A stretch of 64,000 nt of DNA from positions 765,923-829,922 of the forward strand of contig ML682089.1 in NCBI GenBank assembly GCA_007922195.1, in the 5' to 3' direction. The notes beneath the pieces were generated by a model. The model saw nothing but the letters and a program-made list of their open reading frames with translations, had not been told where the DNA came from and searched no databases. The translations under genes were made by a program, and so were the position numbers. The DNA comes from Podocnemis expansa. Taxonomy: Eukaryota > Chordata > Testudines > Podocnemididae. Positions 33,276 through 43,939 of the stretch are shown piece by piece; within the stretch, counting starts at the first letter, position 1, and each line of letters opens with the position of its first letter.

Positions 33276-34695
33276 AAATCAGTGGCACTGCTATGGGCAC
33301 CCGCATGGCCCCACAATATGCCAACATCTTTATGGGCGACTTAGAACAACGTTTCCTCAAGTCTTATCCCAAGACACCTCTTCTTTACCTGCGCTACATC
33401 GATGACATCTTTATCATCTGGATGCACGGCAGGGATGCTCTTGAAGATTTTCACAGAGATTTCAATAATTTCCACGACACCATCAAATTGAGCCTGGAAC
33501 ACTCCACACAGGAGATCCACTTTCTCGACACTACAGTACAAATCAGGGATAGACACATCACCACCACCCTATACCGAAAACCTACAGATCGGTATAGTTA
33601 CCTACATCCTTCGAGCTTCCATCCTAAACACACCACACGATCCATTGTCTACAGCCAAGCCCTAAGATATAACCGCATCTGCTCTGATCCCTCAGACAGA
33701 GACAGACATCTTGAGGATCTCTATCAAGCATTCTTGAAACTACAGTACCCACCTGGGGAAGTAAGAAAACAAATTGACAGAGCTAGACAGGTTCCCCGAA
33801 GTCATCTACTACAGGAGAGGCCCAAGAAAGAAAACAACACCACTATCATTAAGGACCTACAGCCTATTCTAAAAGATGATCCCTCTCTCTCTCAAGCATT
33901 AGGAGACAGACCACTCCTTGCTTATAGGCAGCCCCCTAATCTTAAACAGATACTCACCAACAACTACACATCTAACAACAAGAACATTGAAGCAGGCACA
34001 CACCCTTGCAAAAAACCACGCTGCCAAGTCTGCCCACGTATCTACACAACAGACACCATCATAGGTCCTAATCAAGCCTGCTACGCCATCAAAGGCTCAT
34101 TTACCTGCTCATCTACTAACGTGGTCTATGCCATCATGTGCAAGAAATGCCCCAGTACCTTACATATTGGACAAACAGGACGATCGCTCCATAAGAGACT
34201 GAATGAGCACAGAGCTGATATCAGAAATCAAAGAACAAAGAAACCAGTTACTGAGCACTTCCATCTTCCTAATCACTCGATGATGGATTTGTTAATGACT
34301 GTCATTAGAGCTGTACCTGGGACATCAAGATTTCAAAGAGAAACAGCTGAACTCGAATTAATATGCAAGCTAAATTCTGTGAAAGCAGGACTCAGTCGAG
34401 ACTATGGGTTCTTTTCCCATTACAAAGGGTAGTTTGACTTCAGGCTTCCCATGGTTTGAGCCTGTAAACTGCTCTGATTTGCTGTTACTTTATGACCTGA
34501 TCCTATGTTTTACACCCCCTTGCATTTAGTTTCATTCCTTTCTGTAAGTTCACCCATCTTCAAAGCATCTGAGGAAGTGGGATCTTCTCCCATGAAAGCT
34601 CATGCAAAAAATAAATCTGTTAGTCTTAAAGTGCCACACAACTGCTTGTTGTTTTTTTACTGGACTAGACTAACACGGCTATCCCTTTTGAAATC
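33276..34695 (+). mobile_element. Penelope-like element with RT C-terminus and GIY-YIG endonuclease
   Basis: A 5'-truncated PLE consisting of the ORF at 33293-34432 plus the 3' tail (ATCTGAGGAAGTGGGATC, CATGAAAGCTCATGCAA, CTAGACTAACACGGCTATCCC). It interrupts CR1 between GTTGAAGGC and ATCAAATCCC, apparently with loss of TGCT. It is the best-preserved PLE in the window. Confidence 0.92.
33293..34432 (+). CDS. Penelope reverse transcriptase (C-terminal part) with GIY-YIG endonuclease
   Basis: This 379-codon uninterrupted frame opens in the RT domain (GTRMAPQYANIFMG). RT motif C is YIDD at residues 35-38, followed by FLDTTVQI and the LYRKPTDRYSYLH region near 93-104. A Cys cluster (CKKPRCQVC, 239-247) precedes the GIY-YIG nuclease: VVYAI at 277-281 (GIY position), HIGQT at 291-295 (YIG position), RLNEHR at 302-307 and ETAELELI at 350-357. 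Intact Penelope proteins are about 800 residues, so the N-terminal half is missing through 5' truncation. The real start is lost; the Met used is internal. In the family, the nuclease nicks the target for primed reverse transcription. It is probably inactive as a transposon but recently inserted, judging by the intact frame. Confidence 0.93.
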   Translation: MGTRMAPQYANIFMGDLEQRFLKSYPKTPLLYLRYIDDIFIIWMHGRDALEDFHRDFNNFHDTIKLSLEHSTQEIHFLDTTVQIRDRHITTTLYRKPTDRYSYLHPSSFHPKHTTRSIVYSQALRYNRICSDPSDRDRHLEDLYQAFLKLQYPPGEVRKQIDRARQVPRSHLLQERPKKENNTTIIKDLQPILKDDPSLSQALGDRPLLAYRQPPNLKQILTNNYTSNNKNIEAGTHPCKKPRCQVCPRIYTTDTIIGPNQACYAIKGSFTCSSTNVVYAIMCKKCPSTLHIGQTGRSLHKRLNEHRADIRNQRTKKPVTEHFHLPNHSMMDLLMTVIRAVPGTSRFQRETAELELICKLNSVKAGLSRDYGFFSHYKG

Positions 34696-35719
34696 AAATC
34701 CCCCCCTTCAGTCTTCTCTTCTGCAGGCTAAATAAGACTAGTTCCTTCAGTCTCTCTTCATTGGGCTTGTGCTCCAGCCCCTTGATCATTTTTGTTGCCC
34801 TCTTCTGGACTTTTTCTAATTTGTCCATGTCCTTTTTGTAGTGGGGAGCCCAAAACTGGACACAGTATTCCAGATGCAGCCTCGCAAGTGCCGAATAGAG
34901 GGGAACAATCACATCCCTCAACCTGCTGGCAATGCTTCTTCTGATGCAGCCCAGTATGCCATTGGCCTTTTTGGCAGCAAGAGCACACTGCTGACTCATA
35001 TTCAGCTTCCCATCCACCATGACCCCCAGGTCCTTTTCTCCAGTGCTGCTACTTAGCTGATCGCTCCCTGGCCTGTAGCAGTGCATGGGATTTTTCTGTC
35101 CCAAGTGCAGAACTTTGCACTTGTCCTTGTTGAACCTCATGAGATTTCTGTTGGCCCACTGCTCCAATTTGTCAAGGTTTCCCTGAATCCTTTCCCTGCC
35201 CTCCAGCGTGTCTACCATTCCCCCCAGCTTGGTGTCATCCACAAACTTACTGAGTGTGCAATCTATCCCATCATCCAGATCATTAATGAAAATGTTGTAA
35301 AGAACTGGCCCCAGGAGTGACCCCTGGAGCACACCACTCGTTACGGGTTGCCAGCTAGACATGGATCCATTGATTCCTACACGCTGAAACTGTTGATCTA
35401 GCTAGTTCTCTATCCATGTAACTGTCCACACATCCAACCCATACTTCCTTAACTTGCTGACAAGAATGCTGTGGGAAATCATATCAAAAGCCTTGCTAAA
35501 GTCGAGGTATATCACATAAACAGCTTTTCCTGCATCCACATATCCAGTCATCTCATCATAGAAGGCAATGAGGTTGGTCAGGCATGATTTACCCTTGGTG
35601 AATCCATGCTGACTGTTCCTGATTACTCTATTTTCCTCCAAGTGTTTCAGGATGGATTCTTTGAGAACCTATATTTGCACTATATTTGCTTTTTTCCAGT
35701 CCTCCAGCACCTCCCCTGT
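34696..35719 (-). pseudogene. CR1 reverse transcriptase remnant
   Basis: A minus frame of 222 codons (34694-35362) holds [36 protein letters not shown] (catalytic FVDD), a [10 protein letters not shown] block and the [13 protein letters not shown] region typical of the CR1 RT C-terminus. A second frame (35402-35641) holds [19 protein letters not shown] and [10 protein letters not shown] stop separates the two. Confidence 0.88.
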
Positions 35720-37758
35720 TGTTACGTGTTAGCTCTGTGTTCTTGAGGAATCAGAGCATAGTATCCAGCCTGTGCCTCCCCGCCCCACACACATCCTCCA
35801 ACCTCTGCTTGAACTGAAAACCAAAAGCAGTAGGAAATGGTATCTACCCATATCCAAAAGCCATCAGCACAGTTAATGGAGCTTCATTTGCATTGACTAT
35901 GGAGAGCCAGGCTCCAAAGCAAGAACTGCATTGAACCCTGGGATTGAAGAAACAGGGAAGCATTGCCTGATGGGGAATCTCACACCAATCCGAACAAACT
36001 CAGCAATGACCATTGTAGTCACAGACATGATAATTGGTACCCAAAATACCGAGTCTGCCTAATTGTATTGTGAGCTTCCCTGAACCAGTACACCCATCCA
36101 GGAATGTGTATTGGCCACTTAAACAAGTCCTTGTAAAAAACCTTTACCCACATCCAACTACAGTAGTGTGTGTCCTGTGCAAGTCCTGCTTGGATCCTGT
36201 CTGAATCCTGTGTGAGTCTGGAGTGAGTCCTGATGCTTGGATCTAAAGCTGTATCATTTCCACTGGGATTTGGCTTTTCTTCTTCTTTGATGATTGCTGT
36301 GGGAGCTTCGTTTCCATCCAGCCTCTGACCCTGATCTGCACAACCTAGAAACCTTTCTGCTACACAGTGGTGAGACCCCGCCCCCAACTTCTCTCTCTCT
36401 CTCCCAACCTCTCTCCCTCTTTGTTAATTATGACACTCTTGTAATAACCCTTGGGGAGGAAGGGGTTAACACTCTGGTCAGTGAGTCCCAGGACAGCCAA
36501 TAGGAACGAAGCACAGGTTTTTGAATTGTAACAGCAGCCTGGCCTGGGCCTGTTTGGATGCAGCAGAGCTCCTGTAAGGATCAGGAGGAGGCCAGAGGGG
36601 CCTGAGGAAGAATCCAGCAACATCCTTACCCGAGAAGTTAAGTTTGGTACTGACCAGGTGTGAGTAGAACAGGGAATGTTTGTTTAGACACGGTCAGGGT
36701 ATTTTCTTTGTTTTTGGCTTGTTTTTTGGATTTCTCTGTGCTGAGCACATGTAACCCCCCCCCCCACTACCCTGTAACTACCTAAGTTAATTCCCAGAGA
36801 AGCAACTCTCTGTGTTTATCTGTTCTTTTTGATTAAAGATTTTACTTTTGAAGTAAGTTCTGGTTCTGTTCCTGGAGCGGCAGGAGGTTTGTGTGCCCGT
36901 GCCTTAGACTGCACAGGCAGCTACTAAAGGGAACCCTGTTCCAGTTCCAGCTCATCTTGCAGCTGGAGTTCAGTCACTTTCCTGAGAGAGGAATAAAGAG
37001 GATTGCAAGTACCTCACAGGGAGGAATTCCCAAGTGCGCCTTCCTGGGTCTCATGAGGTTTTTTTGCATTTGGGTGGTGGCAGCGATACCACTCCAAGGC
37101 CAGGAATTGGAGGCCTTGGAGACTTTTAAGAGCAGGCTTTAAGGCCAGTGGCAGGCCCCCACCTTCTGCACTCAGAGTGCCAGAGTAGGGAAAAAGCCTT
37201 GACAACTCTCTCTCTAGGCCTAATACAGTAGAATCTAGGTAATATTGTAGCTGGGTGTTTTTCTTTCCTTGTACGTTTATCAATGCTGTAACTGGGTATT
37301 CTTCTCTCCTTTTGTAAATATTATTATTAGCGCAAGTTTTAGGTACCTAGCAATAAAATGCCTTTTGTTATCAAGCCAGTTTCCAGACTCTTTTAAGACA
37401 TCATTCCCTCTCCTTTGTGGTCTTGGTTTCTCTATATCGCTTTGCAGAAATGCTTCTCTTACCTAGCCAAAGATCCCTGTGATGCCCACAATCCTGTAAG
37501 GTTTGCTCATTGATGGGAATATTAGCCTGATTGACTCTAGGGGCATATAAGGGTAGCAGCTGAGAAGTGCTGTGTGACCCAGCCTACTGAGTTCAGGGAC
37601 ACATAAGGGGTCAGCTGTTAGACCTGGTCCACTCAGATGCACCTATATAGAAACACAAGTGACACAAGCAGCACATGAAAAGAATTACCATCTTCTCCAA
37701 AGAGATAGTAACCCTAATAAATGAGCATACCCCGAGTTGGTGGGCAAAGTTGGTAACA
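35720..37758 (+). mobile_element. LTR-like element, family TGTTACGTG, inserted in CR1
   Basis: It begins TGTTACGTGTTAG and ends TTGGTAACA, flanked by CTGT on both sides (35716-35719, 37759-37762). Removing it restores contiguous CR1 sequence. The nested LTR at 36440-37204 accounts for 770 bp, leaving about 1.27 kb. AATAAAATGCC at 37351 could be its polyadenylation signal. A 4-bp duplication suits class I endogenous retrovirus LTRs. Strand is assigned from the polyadenylation signal. Confidence 0.72.
36440..37204 (+). mobile_element. Solo LTR, family TGTAATAACCC, copy 2, with perfect 5-bp duplication
   Basis: It begins TGTAATAACCC and ends CCTTGACA, 765 bp, flanked by ACTCT at 36435-36439 and 37205-37209. 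It is very similar to 9437-10225. It is nested in the LTR-like element at 35.7 kb, itself nested in CR1. Confidence 0.88.
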
Positions 37759-37985
37759 CTGTTCACCATGAGTTTTCAAAGATGAAGGCCAGCGATATTG
37801 CTATCTCATCGGCCAACTCCCTGAGCACCATCGGGTGCAGGTTGTCCGGCCCCATGGACTTGGCACATCCAGCTTCTTTAGGTATTCGCTAACCTGACCT
37901 TCCATCACCAAGGGCCTCTCTTCTTCTCTCCAATCTGCCATATCCAATGTAGTGGGCTGGGAGCTGGCCCTGCCTGTGAAAACTC

Positions 37986-38165
37986 CTGTGATTTTCCCTG
38001 GATGATGATGAGGGATCATGAGTACATGGAATATTGTGAAATTCCAAAGGGATAGCCATTTTAGTCTAGTCCAGCAAAAGAAGCAAGGAGTCCTGTGGCA
38101 CTACTAAAAACTAACACATTTATTTATCACATGTATGTTTGTGGCAGAAAATCCCACTTTGTCAG
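37986..38165 (-). mobile_element. Penelope 3' tail plus flank, inverted copy of 32750-32915
   Basis: On the minus strand it reads AAGTGGGATTTTCTGCC, GGACTAGACTAAAATGGCTA, then the segment CACAATATTCCATGTACTC and CATCATCATCCAGGG. The same string of features occurs in plus sense at 32750-32915. Confidence 0.8.
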
Positions 38166-38272
38166 ATGCTTAGAAGATGGGAGAACTTACAAAGAGTAGT
38201 AGTTAGTATAAAAGGCCCCATTAGACCTAATGTAAGTTGGTATAAGTCACCTTGGGTCAGAAAGTTCAGCTA

Positions 38273-38442
38273 GGCCTTGTCTACGCTATTGTTTTGTTGA
38301 CAAAACAGGGGCAGTTACACATGCAAATACTCCTCTCACTGATGAAACACCCCTGCTGCACCACCACCCTAAAACCACCTTGACACAGTTTCGGGCTTTT
38401 GCAGTGTCATGAGAGTGACACTATATCAGTGTAGACATTGTG
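38273..38442. mobile_element. Harbinger-like MITE
   Basis: The start GGCCTTGTCTACG and the end GTGTAGACATTGTG are weakly inverted, flanked by CTA on both sides (38270-38272, 38443-38445). The start matches the terminus of the MITE at 2695. It is about 170 bp. Confidence 0.55.
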
Positions 38443-38445
38443 CTA

Positions 38446-38868
38446 GCTTATCCTCCAGGAGGGCCCATCTGATTTCTCTGGTCTGCAGTTTGAACTCTGC
38501 TGCTCTGTATGTTCCCCTCCCCTGTTTAAAGGCCCATGAATTTTTGCTTAGCATGCACAGTTCACACTGCCTCTTCCAGCTGCCCATGCTGGCTGCATAT
38601 ATCACATGGGAGCTGTTGGATGTGCTGAGTCTATGGGGAGAGGAGGCTGTTCAGTTACAGCTTTGTGCAAGCCACTGGACTGTCAATACCTATGGGCTGA
38701 TTGCAAGTGGCATGCATGAGAGGGACATACAGCTGGAAGAAAGGAGCTGATGCAGGCATAACAGAATGCAACGGAAGCCACCTATTGCAATGGTGTGTTG
38801 CAGAAGAGATGCCTCTGCTACAAGATGTGATCTGGATGAATTAGTAAACTGAAATAATAGTAATAGGG
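38446..38868. other. No recognised feature
   Basis: Short frames only; nothing resembling a repeat terminus or exon was identified. Confidence 0.4.
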
Positions 38869-39828
38869 TGTGCAATGCTGCCTGGGTCTATGGGACTGTT
38901 TATGATTATCTTTCATATTAATATTTCACATTTGCAATAATCCATATGTGATATGCCATGTTTGGTACCAATAGAAAGGTTGTAATTTGCTAGGAATGAT
39001 TATATGGTTTATATGGAGGTGTCATATCTCTATTAGAAGCTATGAATATATTGGTTCTATTTGTGTTCCAAGTTATTGGATTCCAGGGAACTTCCAGATT
39101 GGGTGTCTACAAGCTTTTGTTTCTCTTAACGGCCCATTAAGGAAGCTCCCAGGGCCAGTGGGCCTGGGAAAAAAACCTGCTTGGTGAGTCACCCAGACTA
39201 ATCATGTGACTCAACTCCATTTTGATTTGCAAGAATCCCACACAGATGAGAAAAGCCAGTCTGCAACTGACATCCTCTGGAATGATTCTGTTGCCACTGA
39301 ACAAAGGACTGAGACCCACCCAGGTGCTAGGTGTATACCAGACGAATTGGAATAAACTACAAACTCCAAATTCTTCTAGGACTTGCTTTCTATGGACTCT
39401 AAATCCTTTGCTTGTATGTGAGTCACTTTAACCCTTTAACATCTCTTATATTTTGTTTCTTTTCTTTTTTATTAAACACTTAGTTGTAGTTACTTCCGGG
39501 TTGGCTGGCAGCGTGGTATTTTGGGTAAGATCCAGGCCTCTATTGTTCTGGGTGATGTGTCTGGCCCTTTGGGGTCAGGCAAACCTATTTCTTTAATAAA
39601 CCCCGTGGCTCAGTGGGGACCAGGGGAGCTGATGTGCAATAAAGGGAGCTGTTTCTATTTTGTTATGCTTTGTGATGACCATTGTGGGGAATCAGAAGCA
39701 TGTTTTGTTACTGACTGGAAGACTGATTTAATTACCACCTGTCAGTGGTTTTCGGGTTTGGGCCCTGGTTTTGCAGGTTGCCCTGATTTTTGCACATTGA
39801 GGAGGTTATCCAGGGGGCCCAGGTCACA
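38869..39828 (+). mobile_element. Solo LTR, family TGTGATGCTG, copy C
   Basis: It begins TGTGCAATGCTGCC and ends CAGGTCACA. The internal order matches copies A and B, with GATCCAGGCCTCTATTG and ATTAAACACTTAGTTG present. No clear duplication is seen. A CR1 fragment follows immediately, so the right flank may have been altered. Confidence 0.72.
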
Positions 39829-39835
39829 GCATGAA

Positions 39836-40958
39836 ACTTAATAGTGGAAAGTGCAAGGTCATGCATTTAGGGACTAATAACCAGAACTTTTCCTATAAGC
39901 TGGGGAGAGATCAGTTGGAAGGAATGGAGTAGGAGAAAAAACAGGTAGTGCTGGTTGATCACAGGATGTCTCTGAGCCACCAATGTGATGTGGCCGTGAA
40001 AAAAACAATGTGGTCCTTGAATGCATCAGACAAAGCATTTCCAGTAGAGATAGGGAGGTGTTAGTGCCATTATATAAGGCATTGGTGAGACCCCATTTGG
40101 AATACTGTGAGCAGTTCTGGTCCCCCCTTTTTAAGAAAGTTGAATTCAAACCGGAACAGGTGTAGAGAAGGGCTACAAGGATGATTCGTGGAATGGAAAA
40201 TCTGCTTTAGAGAGGAAACTCAAAGAGCTTGGCTTGTTTAGCCTAACCAAAAGGAATTTGAAGGAAATATGATTGCTCTGTATAAATAAACCAGAGGGAT
40301 TAATATCAGGGAGAGGAATTATTTAAGTTCAGCATGAACATGGATACAAGAACTAATGAATATAAACTGGCCATCCCATCAGGAAGTCCAGACTTGAAAT
40401 TAGATGCAGGTTTCTGTCAATAAGTGGAGTGAAGTTCTGGAATAGTCTTCCAAAAGGAGGCAAAAAAATGTAGCTGGTTTCAAAACTGAGCTTGATAAAT
40501 TCATGGAGGGGATAGCATGATGGGATGGCCTAGTTTGACAATTGACTGATATTTGTCTCTTGGTGGTAGATATGCTGATGGGATGATTGGTGGGGTAGGT
40601 TCTGAGTTATTACAGAGAATTGTTTCTTTGGTATCTGATTGATGCCTCCTGCCCACATACTTAGGGTTTAACTGAGCACCATACTGGGGTTGGGAAGTAA
40701 TATTCCCCCAGGGCAGATTGGCAAAAGCTCTGAGGCAGGGTTCTCCTTCCTCTCTGTAGAATGAGGCCTGACTTACTTCCTACTGGAATCGCTGTACTTT
40801 AAAGATTTTAAACCATTATTTGAGGACTTTAATAACTCAGTGGTAGGGTAGGAGTTTATTACAGGAGTGGGTGGTTGAGGTTCTGTGGGCTGCATTGTGC
40901 AGGGGGTCAGACTAAATCATATTGGTCCCCTCTGACCTTAGAGTCTATGAGTCTAAAA
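39836..40958 (+). mobile_element. CR1 LINE 3' fragment, older subfamily
   Basis: The segment contains GACCCCATTTGGAATACTGTG, TTCTGGTCCCCCC and AAGGGCTACAAGGATGATTCG, the usual CR1 RT 3' blocks, then a long 3' UTR ending GTCAGACTAAATCATATTGG and GAGTCTATGAGTCT. Frames are broken. Confidence 0.75.
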
Positions 40959-40959
40959 T

Positions 40960-41395
40960 ATGACCTATGAAGGAGGATTGAAAAAATGGGTTTGTTTAGT
41001 CTGGAAAAGAGCAGATGGGGAGGATGTAATTATCTATTATTGGTGTTAAGGGTATTTTGAATCCAGGATTGATTAATCATGTACATGAATGATTGTTATA
41101 AGGTGGAGGGAGAAAAATTGCTCTCGTTAATCATTGAGGCTAGGACAAAAAGCAGTGGGCTTAAATTGCAGCAAGGTTGGTCTAGGCTGGGCATTAGAAA
41201 AGCTTACCCACTTTCAGGATAGTTAAGCACTGGAGCAAGTTGCCTATGGAGACTGAGGAATTGCAGCCTCTGGAGAGTTTTAAGAGAAGATTAGTCAAAC
41301 TCCTGTCAGGGATAGTCTCACTAATGTTAGTTCAGGCATGAGAGCAGGGAATTGGACTAGATGACCTCTCAAGGTCCCTTCTATCATTCTAAGAA
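40960..41395 (+). mobile_element. CR1 LINE 3' fragment
   Basis: It starts at ATGACCTATGAAGG-like sequence and runs through AGGCTAGGACAAAAAGCAG, CTGGGCATTAGAAAAGC and TTGGACTAGATGACCTCTC, ending near CATTCTAAGAAG. It is a second CR1, joined directly to the first. Confidence 0.7.
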
Positions 41396-42019
41396 GATGC
41401 AGGCTAGTGGGATCTGTCAGTGTGATTTCATCTTCTGGGGCCTAAGACCCAGATGGCTGAGCACCACTCCCATCTGTGTCTTGGGAACAAACAGTCTCTT
41501 CCACTGTCTAGGTAACAATGCAGCATAAAGGGGAAACAGGGGCACAGATAAGCCTCATAATACTATTACAAACATTCCCACTTCATTATCTAAATCTGCA
41601 AGAGAGACCAAGCCTTAAGCATTGGGAGATCATCCCCTGGGATTCTCATTTGACTCACTTTTATGTCCCTATTCCTTATTCCTACTTAGAAGTCTGAGAT
41701 GTCATTTGATTATCTCACCTTAAGGGGAAGCTATGAATCCATGGGTTTATGAGTATAAATGATGTGAATTTGGTTGGTATATTTGCCTTGTTTTTTGTTT
41801 GGTGTTTTTGGTTATATTGGTCACAGATGGTATTAATGGAAGTCTCAGTGTGTCTTTCCAATCACCTTCCTAATTAATCTCCTTCTTAATTAATTTCTAA
41901 GTAGTCACCAAAGAACAAAGTGACAAGTGCATTTTGCATGCCAGATTAATTCTAAAGTTATCAGGAAGTATTTGGCAAGCTATGTAAAATGTAGAATATC
42001 ACATTCTGGCTGTGAAGCA
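41396..42019. other. No recognised feature
   Basis: AT-rich sequence without frames or repeat termini that I recognise. Confidence 0.4.
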
Positions 42020-42209
42020 TGTCAGCAATTGCTGGTGGAGTCTCTGTACCTTCAAGTCTTTAAATCATAATTTAAAGACTTTAATTACTTGGTCCTAAGT
42101 TAGAGGTTTTATTGCAGGAGGAACTGGATGAGGTTCTGTGGCCTGCGTTGTGTGGGAGGTCAGACTAGACTAGATGATCATATTAGTCTCTTCTGATCTT
42201 AGAATCTAT
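42020..42209 (+). mobile_element. CR1 3' tail, same subfamily as 39836-40958
   Basis: It matches the last 170 bp of the CR1 ending at 40958: CTTTAAATCATAATTTAAAG, GAGGTTCTGTGGCCTGC, then GTCAGACTAGACTAGATGAT and AGAATCTATG. Confidence 0.72.
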
Positions 42210-42640
42210 GGCTATGCCTATGTCAGGAATTTTAGTTCAGACTTGCAAGTCCAAACTAAAGTAGGCTGAGGTTAGTCCAAACTAACCTCAGGCTAGTTCG
42301 AACTAACCACAGCTTTTTAGTTCGAACTAGCCACACATCCTACTTTGAACTAACATTTTTGTTTGAATCAGAATGCATGGCTAGTTCAAACTAATGGCTT
42401 AGTTTGAACTTTTTAAATTCAAGCTAATCATTATTTTGTATACTGCAAGCGCTTAGTTCGAACTAAGTGAGTATGTTTAGACTAGTGCTGCGTCTTACTA
42501 GTTCGGACTAAGCTTTGCCTAGTTCAAACTAAGAAATATCTTAGTTCGGATTAGGCAAAGCGTAGTATAGCCATAGGCTAAATTAGTCTGGATTAACCCT
42601 CCTTAGGAGTCTGGACTAATTTGCCAGTGTAGACATAGCC
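42210..42640. mobile_element. Palindrome-rich MITE (TAGTTCGAACTA type)
   Basis: The termini GGCTATGCCTATG and CATAGCC are inverted, and TAT flanks both ends (42207-42209, 42641-42643). The interior is an array of short self-complementary words of the TAGTTYGRACTAA type, at least eight occurrences, giving many local hairpins. It is 431 bp and non-coding. It resembles the element at 61032-61442 in size, termini and internal organisation. Confidence 0.7.
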
Positions 42641-42653
42641 TATGAGTCTAAAC

Positions 42654-43203
42654 CAGTGGTTCCCAGCCTGTGGTCCGCAGACCTGTGGGGGGGGCCACAG
42701 AGTGGCTCTAGGGGGTCATGGACAGGCTGGGAGCTGGGGCTGAACGCCGCCAGGGTCCTGGGTTCCCATGGAGACCCAGGCTTCTGACCAGCAGAGAGCT
42801 TCCCCAAGACTGGGAGTTTTTAAAACTCCCATTCCCTAAGCATGTTTTGAGCATGCTCGGGAGAGTAGCCTGTGGGGGGGCCAGGTGCAGCAGCTCCAGC
42901 CAGGTCGGGGGGGGGCCTTAGGAGGGGTGGGGGGGAGGTCAGACCACAGGTGAGCGGGTGGGCCCGCTGGGGGGAGGGGCAGGGAGGCTCCCCCAGGGTG
43001 GTGGGGGCCGCGTTCTGCTGGTGGAGGCTGGGTCCCACTGATGGAGGCTCCCCCGGAGTGGCAGGGGCCGCTTCCTGCCTCCAGGGGCCACAATGTGCCC
43101 CATGGTGGTGCCACTACTTTGAAAATGCAGCTGGGGGGATTGACACAGAGTTTTTTTTAGACAAAAAAGTGGTCCCCAGCCTGGAAAAGGTTGGGAACCA
43201 CTA
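42654..43203. mobile_element. hAT non-autonomous element
   Basis: The termini CAGTGGTTCCCAGCC and GGTTGGGAACCACTA are inverted, flanked by GTCTAAAC (42646-42653) and GTTTAAAC (43204-43211). It is 550 bp and GC-rich inside, with no transposase. Open frames inside are chance. Confidence 0.87.
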
Positions 43204-43497
43204 GTTTAAACAAAAGTTACATCAACCTCTTTTACCTCAGCCTAGCCCTGTGTTTCCAGGCTGGACCAGATGCAGGCTTGAGCATTGACAAAGACAAAAG
43301 AACCCCAGAAAAGCATCTGAAGGAGGGGATCCTCAGCAGTGCGCTGAAGTGAGTGAAACTCACTGATTAGGAAAAGAGACAAAAAGTCTGGGCCTGAAGA
43401 AGAGAAGAAAGGGATAGAGGTTATCCATGATGGAAGTGCTAAGTGTTTCATGAAAAGTGGGTCCCAGCTCTCTGGCCTGGACAAGCACAGTATAGAC

Positions 43498-43759
43498 CAG
43501 GGTTTGCCAGCCTTTGCTGGCCTCCATGCCAGCCCTGCCCCTCCAACCCTCAGCAGGTGCCAGGGCGGGGCCAACAAGTGCCAAGGGCAGGGCAAGCAAG
43601 TGAAAGAGCCACTGTGTGTGGTGGCTTCTGCAGCCCCAGGCCCCGCTGCGTGGGGGCATGGGTAGCAGGAGGGAGCAGCCACAGTGTTGAGCCCCACATG
43701 CTGCTCAGAATAGCTGCATGTGCCCCTTTGACACGTATGCTGGGGGTTGCCGACCCCTG
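43498..43759. mobile_element. hAT MITE
   Basis: It begins CAGGGTTTGCCAGCC and ends GGGTTGCCGACCCCTG, flanked by GTATAGAC (43490-43497) and GTCTAGAC (43760-43767). It is 262 bp. Its last bases and duplication recur at 46103. Confidence 0.83.
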
Positions 43760-43939
43760 GTCTAGACTGACCATTGGCTGAAAACTATCTTGTTGGCCAG
43801 GAAAGTCACTTGCTAATAAGTAAAGGCTGCAGACTGAGTGTTAGATTTTTCTTGTACCTGTAACCTGATGTTTCCAGCACTTTTTATTTGCTTTTCTTTG
43901 AATCTTTAAACACACCACAAACAACATACTTTGCCCCAG
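43751..43939 (+). repeat. Local direct repeat, left copy (with 46103-46291)
   Basis: About 190 bp, from GACCCCTGGTCTAGAC through GGCTGCAGACTGAGTGTTAG and TGTTTCCAGCACTTTTTATT to CTTTGCCCC, is repeated on both sides of the LTR+CR1 block at 43932-46100, with roughly 5-7% difference by eye. Confidence 0.88.

Larger units (their letters stand above)
32945..37985 (-). mobile_element. CR1 LINE, minus strand, split by a Penelope and an LTR
   Basis: Three colinear pieces, 32945-33275 (3' end), 34696-35719 (RT) and 37759-37985 (upstream RT), rejoin when the PLE at 33276-34695 and the LTR at 35720-37758 are removed. Piece 3 begins in the CR1 segment CACCATGAGTTTTCAAAG that directly follows the end of piece 2 in other copies. 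Total CR1 is about 1.6 kb, 5'-truncated. Confidence 0.85.
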
